Position numbers and translations under genes: made by a program | Assembly (NCBI RefSeq): GCF_934371575.1 | Contig: NZ_CAKRNY010000058.1 | Span: 1-21,388 of the forward strand | Direction: 5' to 3' | From: an uncultured Blautia sp. | GTDB taxonomy: Bacteria; Bacillota; Clostridia; Lachnospirales; Lachnospiraceae | Length of the DNA: 21,388 nt | In this document: positions 14,818 through 21,388 of the stretch, piece after piece | Numbering within the stretch: position 1 is the first letter of the stretch | How the letters are laid out: each line of letters starts with the position of its first letter | The notes under the pieces: model-generated | Database searches by the model: none | Told to the model about the DNA's origin: nothing | Seen by the model: only the letters and a program-made list of their open reading frames with translations

Positions 14818-15438
14818 ATGAGACATCTGGTTATAACAATTGGCTGTGAATATGGTGCCAAGGGAAATGCCATAGGCAGAAAAATAGCAGAAGACCTCAA
14901 TATCAAATTTTACAATCGTGATCTTGTGGATGAGATTATTGAAGAGGTCGGAATTCCGAAAGAAATTATGGAAAAAGTTGAGGAAGGTGGAACCATTGCC
15001 GGAAAAGGTGCAGAGGGAGATGTTCGTGGTTCCTTTTCAAAATATGCGGATCTGACAGACCGTGCGATCCATGTGCAGAAACAGATTATCCGTAAGCTGG
15101 CTGAGAAAGAAGCATGTGTGATCATTGGACGTTCTGCTGATTATATTCTGAAGGATACAAAAGACATTGATCTTTTAAGAGCATTTATTTATGCGCCTGA
15201 TGAAGTGAGAATTCACAATATTATGGAAAGCCACAATCTTTCTGAAAAGGATGCAAAGATCTTACTTCTTGAAAAAGATAAACGATATCACAAACGTCAC
15301 CTGGCACTGACAGGAAGTAACCGTGGTGACCGCCACAACAGAAATATTCTTATAGACAGTTCTTATCTGGGAATCGAAGGAACAGCAGATTATCTCGAAG
15401 AACTGGTAAGAAGAAAATTCAGAAGCGGGGAGGAATAA
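14818..15438 (+). CDS. cytidylate-kinase-like family protein
   Basis: 206 residues, matching the stand-alone cytidylate-kinase-like family common in Clostridia rather than housekeeping Cmk. The nucleotide-binding start is ITIGCEYGAKGNAIGRKIAE; family members usually read REYGSGG here, so the Arg has become Cys10 and GSGG has become GAKG (Lys15 retained). Further features are FYNRDLVDEI, CVIIGRSADYIL and a basic lid KDKRYHKRHLALTG. AAGGG lies about 9 bases before the ATG. It ends 4 bases before the permease gene, so the two are tightly coupled. Its substrate is unknown; the partner genes suggest something other than CMP. Confidence 0.85.
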   Translation: MRHLVITIGCEYGAKGNAIGRKIAEDLNIKFYNRDLVDEIIEEVGIPKEIMEKVEEGGTIAGKGAEGDVRGSFSKYADLTDRAIHVQKQIIRKLAEKEACVIIGRSADYILKDTKDIDLLRAFIYAPDEVRIHNIMESHNLSEKDAKILLLEKDKRYHKRHLALTGSNRGDRHNRNILIDSSYLGIEGTADYLEELVRRKFRSGEE

Positions 15439-15442
15439 GACT

Positions 15443-16966
15443 ATGGGACAGAAAAAATCAGAATTTGATAAAGTATTCAGCGCATGGGATATTCTTGTGA
15501 TCGCTTTTGGCGCTATGATCGGCTGGGGCTGGGTTGTATCTTCCGGAACGTGGATCGCTTCCGGTGGTGTTGTAGGTGCAGCACTTGCTTTTGCAATCGG
15601 CGGAGTTATGATCTTTTTTGTAGGTCTTACCTATGCAGAACTGACAGCAGCCATGCCTCAGTGTGGTGGTGAGCATGTTTTCAGTTATAAGGCAATGGGA
15701 CCGACTGGTTCCTTTATCTGTACCTGGGCGATCATTCTTGGATATGTGGGTGTTACTTGTTTTGAAGCCTGCGCTTTTCCGACGATCATTACGTACCTGT
15801 GGCCGGGATTTCTTAAAGGATATCTCTATACTGTGGCAGGATTTGATATTTATGCATCATGGCTGATCGTTGCGATCATCGTAGCTTTCCTGATCATGAT
15901 GATCAATATCATGGGAGCGAAAACTGCGGCTGTTCTTCAGACAGTCCTGACCTGTATTATCGGCGGTGCAGGAATTCTTCTGATCGTGGCTTCTGTTATA
16001 AATGGTAATGTGGACAATCTTCAGGGCCAGATGTTCATGGGTGAGACAACAGGTGCCATGGCCAAAAATGTTCTGAAGGTTGCAGTTATCACACCGTTTT
16101 TCTTTATTGGTTTCGATGTTATCCCACAGGCAGCAGAGGAAATCAATGTACCACTCAAAAAGATTGGTAAAATGATGATCCTCTCAGTAGTTCTTGCAGT
16201 TGTATTTTATTCTTTTGTAATCCTTGCAGTCGGTTATGTCCTGAATCCGGATGAGATTGTGCGTTCACAGAACACGACAGGACTGGTAACTGCAGATGCT
16301 ATGGCAAAAGCCTTTGGAACTTCAGTAATGGCAAAGGTTATCATTGTAGGTGGTATGTGCGGTATTATCACATCCTGGAACTCCTTTATGATCGGTGGTT
16401 CCCGCGCACTGTACTCCATGGCAGAATCCTATATGGTGCCAAAGGTTTTTGCAAAACTTCATCCGAAGCACAAAACACCGGTCAATGCGCTGATTCTGAT
16501 TGGTATCCTTACCATGATTGCTCCGTTTGCCGGACGTGTCATGATGGTATGGATTTGCGATGCAGGTAACTTTGGATGCTGTCTTGCATATTGTATGGTT
16601 TCACTCTCATTTCTCATCCTTCGTAAAAAGGAACCGGATATGCCAAGGCCATATCGTGTACCGGCATATAAATTTGTCGGAACAATGGCTGTTATCCTTT
16701 CTGGATTCATGGTGCTTGTGTACTGCATTCCTGGATCCGGTGGAACTCTGGTCATACAGGAGTGGCTGATGGTAGGTGCATGGAGCCTTCTGGGAGTTGT
16801 ATTTTATGCAGCCTGCAAACTGAAATACAAAGAAAAATTCGGCAGCCTTATTGAGATTATTTCTGATGAAGATGCGGCATCTCTTATGCCGGAGGCTGAT
16901 GATGAAGAACTTGATCTGGTTATCGACGCGGCAATTGACCGTGTCCTTTCCAGAATGACCGCGTGA
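15443..16966 (+). CDS. APC-superfamily amino-acid permease
   Basis: 507 residues with about 12 membrane spans and a 60-residue acidic cytosolic tail (ending around LDLVIDAAIDRVLSRM). The first span carries AFGAMIGWGWVVSSGTW, the unwound GxG substrate site of APC transporters. FDVIPQAAEEIN (about 225-236) matches the conserved FE/AEE segment in span 6, and RPYRVP near the C-terminal third is a typical APC loop. GGGGAGG (15427-15432) inside the previous gene's end serves as ribosome site. It likely imports an amino acid or amine by proton or sodium symport, which the aminotransferase and dehydrogenase could then process. The exact substrate is open. Confidence 0.9.
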   Translation: MGQKKSEFDKVFSAWDILVIAFGAMIGWGWVVSSGTWIASGGVVGAALAFAIGGVMIFFVGLTYAELTAAMPQCGGEHVFSYKAMGPTGSFICTWAIILGYVGVTCFEACAFPTIITYLWPGFLKGYLYTVAGFDIYASWLIVAIIVAFLIMMINIMGAKTAAVLQTVLTCIIGGAGILLIVASVINGNVDNLQGQMFMGETTGAMAKNVLKVAVITPFFFIGFDVIPQAAEEINVPLKKIGKMMILSVVLAVVFYSFVILAVGYVLNPDEIVRSQNTTGLVTADAMAKAFGTSVMAKVIIVGGMCGIITSWNSFMIGGSRALYSMAESYMVPKVFAKLHPKHKTPVNALILIGILTMIAPFAGRVMMVWICDAGNFGCCLAYCMVSLSFLILRKKEPDMPRPYRVPAYKFVGTMAVILSGFMVLVYCIPGSGGTLVIQEWLMVGAWSLLGVVFYAACKLKYKEKFGSLIEIISDEDAASLMPEADDEELDLVIDAAIDRVLSRMTA

Positions 16967-16974
16967 TAGTTACC

Positions 16975-16996
16975 GTTGGAGGCATTGGCCTCCAAC
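16975..16996 (+). promoter_or_regulatory. strong hairpin between permease and dehydrogenase genes
   Basis: GTTGGAGGC (16975-16983) and GCCTCCAAC (16988-16996) form a perfect 9-bp stem with an ATTG loop; ATCTTATTTAAT follows, an imperfect T-run. It may lower expression of the dehydrogenase relative to the permease. Confidence 0.65.
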
Positions 16997-17029
16997 ATCT
17001 TATTTAATATAGAAGAGGGAGATCAGATT

Positions 17030-18226
17030 ATGAATCCATTTGAATTTTTTATTCCACAGAATATTATTGTTGGTGCAGGAACTATGGCAAAACTTCCGGA
17101 GTGTGCGAAGAAACTGGGAGGTTCCCATGCTATGCTGATTTCCGGTCCGACACTTCGAAAAATGGGAATTGTGGACAAAGCAGCAGATTATCTGAAAGAA
17201 GCAGGAATGCAGGTGGATATCTTTACTGATGTAGAAGCAAATCCTTCTGTGACAACAGTAGAAAAAGCTACAGAAGCATTTAAAGAAACAGGAGCAGATT
17301 TTATTGTGGCGCTCGGAGGAGGTTCACCAATGGATGTTGCCAAGGCGGTCGGAGTGACTGCAAAATTTGGCGGCAGTATTACAGAATATGAAGGCGCACA
17401 TAAAGTTCCGGGAAAAATCATCCCGCTGATCGCAATTCCGACAACAGCTGGTACCGGGTCAGAAGTGACGGCATTTTCAGTTATTACAGACCACAGCAGA
17501 GATTATAAACTGACGGTATTCAGTTATGAATTACTCCCATCCTATGCAATTCTGGATCCGGAACTTCTTACATCAGCACCGGCTTCTGTTACAGCTGCCT
17601 GCGGAATTGATGCTTTTATCCACGCAGAGGAAGCCTACGTGTCCACGGCAGCATCTCCTTTCTCAGATGCTATGGCTGAGAAAGCAATGGAACTGATCGG
17701 AAAAAATATCCGACGCTTTGTCGCAAGAAGAACAGATATTGAGGCGGCAGAGGCAATGCTGACAGGTTCCCTTTTTGCCGGAATTGCTTTTTCCTTTGCG
17801 AGACTTGGAAATGTACATGCAATGAGTCATCCGGTAAGTGCTTTTTTTGATGTACCGCATGGTGTGGCAAATGCAGTACTGCTTCCGGTGATCGCAGAGT
17901 ATAATGCACTGGCAGATCACGGCAGATATCTGACGATTTATAATTATATCAGTCCGATTCCGGCATTTGAGGATGAGTTTGAACCACTGATGCTGGTAGA
18001 CGCTATCCGTGAACTGAATGAAGATATCGGAATCCCGGAAAATCTGACAACAGCTATCAGACAGACGGCAAAGCGAAAAGATCCGGACAGAGAAGTTGCA
18101 GATGAAGAAATTGAAAGTAAAATTGATGCAATGGCCGATGATGCCATGAAGAGTGGAAATATTGCAGTCAATCCAAGAAGCTCAGGAAAACAGGATATTG
18201 TGGCATTGTATTACAAGGCGTTATAA
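17030..18226 (+). CDS. iron-containing (group III) alcohol dehydrogenase
   Basis: 398 residues. The start at 17030 is chosen for AGAGGGAG 8-10 bases upstream; the in-frame ATG at 16976 lies inside the hairpin. NAD(P)-binding GGGSPMDVAK at about 97-106, PTTAGTGSEVT, and metal ligands Asp194 and His198 (DAFIH), His263 or His267 (HAMSHP) and His277 (DVPHG) are all present. The family reduces aldehydes to alcohols or the reverse. Here it could reduce the semialdehyde made by the aminotransferase to a hydroxy acid, as 4-hydroxybutyrate dehydrogenase or sulfoacetaldehyde reductase do; that link is inferred. A 1,3-propanediol or ethanol dehydrogenase role is the alternative. Confidence 0.92.
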   Translation: MNPFEFFIPQNIIVGAGTMAKLPECAKKLGGSHAMLISGPTLRKMGIVDKAADYLKEAGMQVDIFTDVEANPSVTTVEKATEAFKETGADFIVALGGGSPMDVAKAVGVTAKFGGSITEYEGAHKVPGKIIPLIAIPTTAGTGSEVTAFSVITDHSRDYKLTVFSYELLPSYAILDPELLTSAPASVTAACGIDAFIHAEEAYVSTAASPFSDAMAEKAMELIGKNIRRFVARRTDIEAAEAMLTGSLFAGIAFSFARLGNVHAMSHPVSAFFDVPHGVANAVLLPVIAEYNALADHGRYLTIYNYISPIPAFEDEFEPLMLVDAIRELNEDIGIPENLTTAIRQTAKRKDPDREVADEEIESKIDAMADDAMKSGNIAVNPRSSGKQDIVALYYKAL

Positions 18227-18260
18227 AAAAGAATAACAGATTTATATCTTTGTCTTTTTT
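18225..18260 (+). terminator. A+T-rich terminator after the dehydrogenase
   Basis: AAAAAAGA (18225-18232) pairs with TCTTTTTT (18253-18260), with AGAT/ATCT inside. The stem is weak but correctly placed at the stop codon. Confidence 0.5.
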
Positions 18261-18293
18261 AGAAAATAAAGAATACAATTACAGATAAAATTA

Positions 18294-18302
18294 TGCTATA
18301 AT
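18294..18302 (+). promoter_or_regulatory. extended -10 promoter of the DUF1002 gene
   Basis: TGCTATAAT (18294-18302) is a perfect TATAAT with the extended TGn element. The -35 region (TACAAT, 18274-18279) is poor, as extended -10 promoters allow. Predicted start is about 80 bases before the ATG. Confidence 0.7.
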
Positions 18303-18331
18303 GCATGTATTATATAAAAGAGGTCACTAAT

Positions 18332-18366
18332 CCGACCGAAAATCAGGATAACTACCATTTCGGCGG
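18332..18366 (+). promoter_or_regulatory. 5'-UTR hairpin before the DUF1002 gene
   Basis: CCGaCCGAAA (18332-18341) pairs with TTTCGGCGG (18358-18366), 9 bp with one bulged A and a 16-base loop. It ends 11 bases before the GGAGG, so it could modulate translation or stabilise the transcript. Confidence 0.5.
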
Positions 18367-18389
18367 CATTGATAATGGAGGACAAGGAT

Positions 18390-20144
18390 ATGAAGAAAAG
18401 AAATCTTTTTGTAGCAATGCTCTGTAGTATGTGTCTGGCAGTAAGTACACCTATTCCGGCTATGGCAGATGCATCTAAAGTGGTAACACTTGGTGCAGAT
18501 CTTACTGATGCACAGAAAAATACAATGATGAATTACTTTAAGGCAGATGCCAGTCAGGTTCAGGTGATCACTGTAAATAACCAGGAGGAACATGACCTTC
18601 TTGGAAAATATATTCCAAGTGAACAGATTGGAACAAGAACCTTAAGCTGTGCTTATGTGAAACCAACACAGTCCGGTGGAATCAAGGTTCGTACAGCCAA
18701 TCTTAACTATGTAACATGTAATATGATCGCTACAGCACTTTCCACAGCAGGAGTAACCAACTGTGAAGTCGTTGCAGCCTGCCCGTATGAAGTATCAGGA
18801 ACAGGTGCTCTTACAGGTGTTATGAAAGCATATGAGTCTGCAAGCGGAGAAAAACTGGATTCTACCAAGAAAGACCTCGCCGCAAAAGAAGTAGTTGTAA
18901 CTGGTGATGTGGCAAAGCAGGTTGGTCAGGATAATGCCACAAATATCATCAACCAGGCGAAAATGCAGATTATTGGCGACAATGTTCAGAATGCAGATGA
19001 GATTTATAACATTGTAAATAATATTGCTGTACAGAATGGTATCTCCTTAAGCCAGGATGAACTTGATACGATCGTATCTTTGCTCCAGCAGATCGCACAG
19101 CAGAATTATGATATTCAGGAAATGAAAAAAACACTTGAAAATATTCAGCAGAATCTGGAACAGAGCAAGGCAGAAGAAGAAGGTCAGCCAACTCCTACTC
19201 CAATTGAAGACGATGTTGCAGATGAGGGAAGCGGTGAGGATGACATTACCGAGAATGTAGACAGTGGCGCCCTGGGAGATGATATCAAAGAAACATCTAC
19301 AGAGAATCCTGGTCTTGCAGAGGAAACAGGCGCTGATACGAACAATACCGAAAGCAGTGACAGTTCTGAAGATTCCGGTTCTACAGGAATTCCGGATGCG
19401 ACAGAGGACGGAACTATAGAGGGAAGTACCGAAGAAACACCGGAAGAGACTCCGGAAGAAAATCCGGACAGCAGTTCAGAGGATGGAAGTCAGGACGGAA
19501 ACACAGACGGAATCCCTGATGCAACAGAGGATGGAAGTCAGGATGGAAATACAGAAGAAACTCCTGATACAGAAGAAAATGGAAGTACGGATGAGTCTGC
19601 TGATGGAACAGAAGAAAATGCAGAAACATCTGACGATACATTAAATACAGATACACTTACGGAAGATGGCAAAGGTAAATTACAGCAGGCAGAGCAGTTC
19701 TGCAAAGGTGAATACGAAGGAGACCTTGGAGTTCTCCAGAGTGTTGTTCCGGATGTGACAGAACTTCCGGTAACACTGGATACAGAAATTGCATCCAAGC
19801 TCAGCAAAAAAGTTCTGGAAGCCTATATCAAGGTATTGAATGACGCTGGTGCTTCTTATGTACCGGCTGAAACAGATAAATATCTGTCAACAGAACTGAA
19901 TGCGATGGATAAAGAGATGAAGACAGTATTCAGTATTGATAAAGATATTGCAGCAGATGATCTTCTGGTAAATGTTGAACCAGAAGTAAGACAGAAGCTG
20001 TATGATGATACTATGAAATTCTTTGCAAACTTTTATGGAGAGGCAACTACAGATGATACTGCAGAAGAAGCAGCAGAGGACACTGCCGGACAGGAAAATG
20101 CAGAAGCTTATTCTGAAGAAGGAAGCGGAGAAGAAACTTACTAA
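18390..20144 (+). CDS. secreted DUF1002 (YpuA-like) protein with acidic linker
   Basis: 584 residues. The start at 18390 follows GGAGG by 8 bases and yields a signal peptide (MKKRN, hydrophobic core, cleavage near PAMA-DA, residue 27). The DUF1002 domain (about 28-255) begins VVTLGADLTDAQKN and ends in a Gln-rich coiled segment. Residues about 260-422 form an Asp/Glu/Ser/Thr-rich, disordered linker in which GIPDATEDG and SQDGNT each occur twice. A second folded helical region (about 423-555) and an acidic tail follow. No LPxTG or membrane anchor is seen, so it is probably released or loosely wall-held. It stands alone between its own promoter and terminator. The biochemical function of DUF1002 is unknown to me. 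Confidence 0.87.
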   Translation: MKKRNLFVAMLCSMCLAVSTPIPAMADASKVVTLGADLTDAQKNTMMNYFKADASQVQVITVNNQEEHDLLGKYIPSEQIGTRTLSCAYVKPTQSGGIKVRTANLNYVTCNMIATALSTAGVTNCEVVAACPYEVSGTGALTGVMKAYESASGEKLDSTKKDLAAKEVVVTGDVAKQVGQDNATNIINQAKMQIIGDNVQNADEIYNIVNNIAVQNGISLSQDELDTIVSLLQQIAQQNYDIQEMKKTLENIQQNLEQSKAEEEGQPTPTPIEDDVADEGSGEDDITENVDSGALGDDIKETSTENPGLAEETGADTNNTESSDSSEDSGSTGIPDATEDGTIEGSTEETPEETPEENPDSSSEDGSQDGNTDGIPDATEDGSQDGNTEETPDTEENGSTDESADGTEENAETSDDTLNTDTLTEDGKGKLQQAEQFCKGEYEGDLGVLQSVVPDVTELPVTLDTEIASKLSKKVLEAYIKVLNDAGASYVPAETDKYLSTELNAMDKEMKTVFSIDKDIAADDLLVNVEPEVRQKLYDDTMKFFANFYGEATTDDTAEEAAEDTAGQENAEAYSEEGSGEETY

Positions 20145-20160
20145 AACATAACAAAACGAT

Positions 20161-20194
20161 AAAAAGGATGTCTCCTTGTGAGGCATCCTTTTTT
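20161..20194 (+). terminator. intrinsic terminator after the DUF1002 gene
   Basis: 20163-20174 pairs with 20180-20191 over 12 bp with one G-U and a 5-base loop; the T-run ends at 20194 and poly-A precedes the stem. Confidence 0.88.
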
Positions 20195-20306
20195 AGATAT
20201 GAAGAGAATGTGAAAAACTGGAAATCCGATCAGTTCTGTGATAAAATATAATGAGTTTTTTATAACTTTGAAAATCAGAAGAGAATGAACCGAAAGGGGA
20301 AAAAAT

Positions 20307-21388
20307 ATGAGTCTTGCAGTGGTAACACTGAAAAAAGGAGAAGGCCGCCTTTTGAAATCAGGCGGGATGTGGGTGTTTGATAATGAAATCAGCACGATTA
20401 TGGGAAGCTTTGTGAACGGAGATATTGTATTGATCCATGATTTTGATGGTTACCCACTTGGGCGTGGATTTATCAATACAAATTCCAAAATTACGGTCAG
20501 ATTGCTCACAAGAGATGAAAACCAGAAAATAGATGAGAAATTTCTGGAGAAAAGAGTTCGTGATGCCTGGAATTACAGAAAGAAAGTAACAGATACTTCC
20601 AGCTGTCGTCTGATCTTTGGAGAGGCAGATTTTCTTCCGGGACTGGTTATAGATAAGTTTTCAGATGTTCTGGTAGTACAGTCTCTTGCACTTGGCATTG
20701 ATCGCTGGAAAGAACTGATCATTGATCTCATGAAAAAAGTACTGGCTGAAGATGGAATCAATATTCGTGGTGTATATGAGAGAAGTGATGCCAAGGTACG
20801 CAAACAGGAAGGAATGGAACTGTATAAAGGTTTTATCGGTCCGGAATTTCCAACGCTGGTTGAAATCGTGGAAAATGGCGTAAAATATCAGGTAGATGTC
20901 AAAGATGGACAGAAAACAGGATTTTTCCTGGATCAGAAATATAATCGTCTGGCAATACAGAGGCTGTGTAAGGATGCCAGAGTACTTGACTGCTTTACAC
21001 ATACAGGCTCTTTTGCCTTAAATGCCGGAATTGCTGGAGCAAAAGAAGTAACAGGAGTAGATGCGTCACAGCTGGCTGTTGACCAAGCGCAGGCAAATGC
21101 TGTATTAAATGGGCTGGATGGAACAGTTAAATTTATCTGTGAGGATGTTTTTGAACTTCTTCCCAAACTCGAAGAACAGGGGGAGAAATACGATGTGGTG
21201 ATCCTTGATCCACCGGCATTTACAAAGTCGCGCAGTTCCGTCAAGAATGCGGTGAAGGGATATCGCGAAATTAATCTCAGAGGTCTGAAACTTGTGAAGG
21301 ATGGAGGATTTCTTGCGACATGCTCCTGTTCTCATTTTATGGAGTATGAGCTGTTTACCAAAACAATTGGTCAGGCAGCAAGAAGTGC
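20307..21388 (+). CDS. RlmI-like class I SAM-dependent rRNA methyltransferase, 5' part
   Basis: The frame is open from ATG 20307 to the window end (about 360 codons), so the C-terminus is missing. An N-terminal PUA-like domain (residues about 1-75, GRLLKSGGMWVFDNEI) precedes a Rossmann methyltransferase: TGFFLDQKYNR, VLDCFTHTGSFALNAG (SAM loop), GVDAS, LDPPAFTKS (motif IV) and TCSCSHFM with the likely catalytic cysteine. This order fits the RlmI family that makes 5-methylcytidine in 23S rRNA. AGGGGA lies 6-7 bases before the ATG. A TATAAT at 20247-20252 could be its -10 box, but no good -35 is seen. The target base is assigned by family only. Confidence 0.9.
   Translation, partial: MSLAVVTLKKGEGRLLKSGGMWVFDNEISTIMGSFVNGDIVLIHDFDGYPLGRGFINTNSKITVRLLTRDENQKIDEKFLEKRVRDAWNYRKKVTDTSSCRLIFGEADFLPGLVIDKFSDVLVVQSLALGIDRWKELIIDLMKKVLAEDGINIRGVYERSDAKVRKQEGMELYKGFIGPEFPTLVEIVENGVKYQVDVKDGQKTGFFLDQKYNRLAIQRLCKDARVLDCFTHTGSFALNAGIAGAKEVTGVDASQLAVDQAQANAVLNGLDGTVKFICEDVFELLPKLEEQGEKYDVVILDPPAFTKSRSSVKNAVKGYREINLRGLKLVKDGGFLATCSCSHFMEYELFTKTIGQAARS

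Noticed and set aside
14612..14821. A 69-codon + strand frame between the aminotransferase and the kinase-like gene
   Set aside because: It overlaps the aminotransferase end and runs straight through the terminator stem; no ribosome site and no protein-like pattern.

Overview
The window looks like chromosome of a low-to-moderate GC Clostridia bacterium, most likely a gut Lachnospiraceae (Blautia/Dorea/Ruminococcus-like). The clues are strong GGAGG ribosome sites, intrinsic terminators, a DUF1002 secreted protein, a stand-alone cytidylate-kinase-like protein and RHS fragments of the Lachnospiraceae type. The species is inferred, not proven. All supported genes lie on the + strand. No tRNA, rRNA, CRISPR array or transposase was seen.

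Left flank (1-5259): the 3' part of an RlmD-type rRNA methyltransferase ends at a terminator. A divalent-metal efflux operon follows, with a promoter and ArsR-type operator (1081-1139), a stand-alone DCxxC metal-binding HMA protein, a P1B-2 Zn/Cd/Pb ATPase that lacks its own HMA domain, and an ArsR/CadC-like sensor carrying residues for two metal sites. An XRE-cupin regulator and a HAD hydrolase follow closely and end at a strong terminator (5221-5259), so they may be co-transcribed.

Accessory island (about 5263-12957), visibly more A+T-rich: it opens with an orphan RHS C-terminal cassette with no ribosome site, no N-terminal core and no recognisable toxin domain. Behind it lies an array of membrane-protein genes in two families. 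Family A has four membrane spans and a soluble C-terminal domain (6224, 11839 and a distant third member at 10599). Family B is membrane-anchored with a probably extracytoplasmic domain (7669, 8537, 9212 and 9949, the last broken by one in-frame TAG). A small XRE regulator (7329) has a truncated, about 95 % identical copy (11658-11822) just before the second close A gene. A 27-base piece resembling the 3' end of the XRE-cupin gene marks the right edge. The best reading is a recombined RHS toxin/immunity locus that has lost its toxin but kept and amplified immunity-like genes. The immunity role is inferred from position and architecture only.

Right flank (12958-21388): a 468-base non-coding stretch (12958-13425) holds a promoter, a terminator only about 20 bases past the predicted start, two large palindromes and a leader hairpin. 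It precedes a class III aminotransferase. After another terminator come a cytidylate-kinase-like protein, an APC amino-acid permease and an iron-containing alcohol dehydrogenase. Import, transamination and aldehyde reduction would suit catabolism of an omega-amino acid such as GABA, beta-alanine or taurine; the substrate cannot be read from sequence. Then come a secreted DUF1002 protein with an acidic repeat-bearing linker, and the start of an RlmI-like rRNA methyltransferase cut by the window end.
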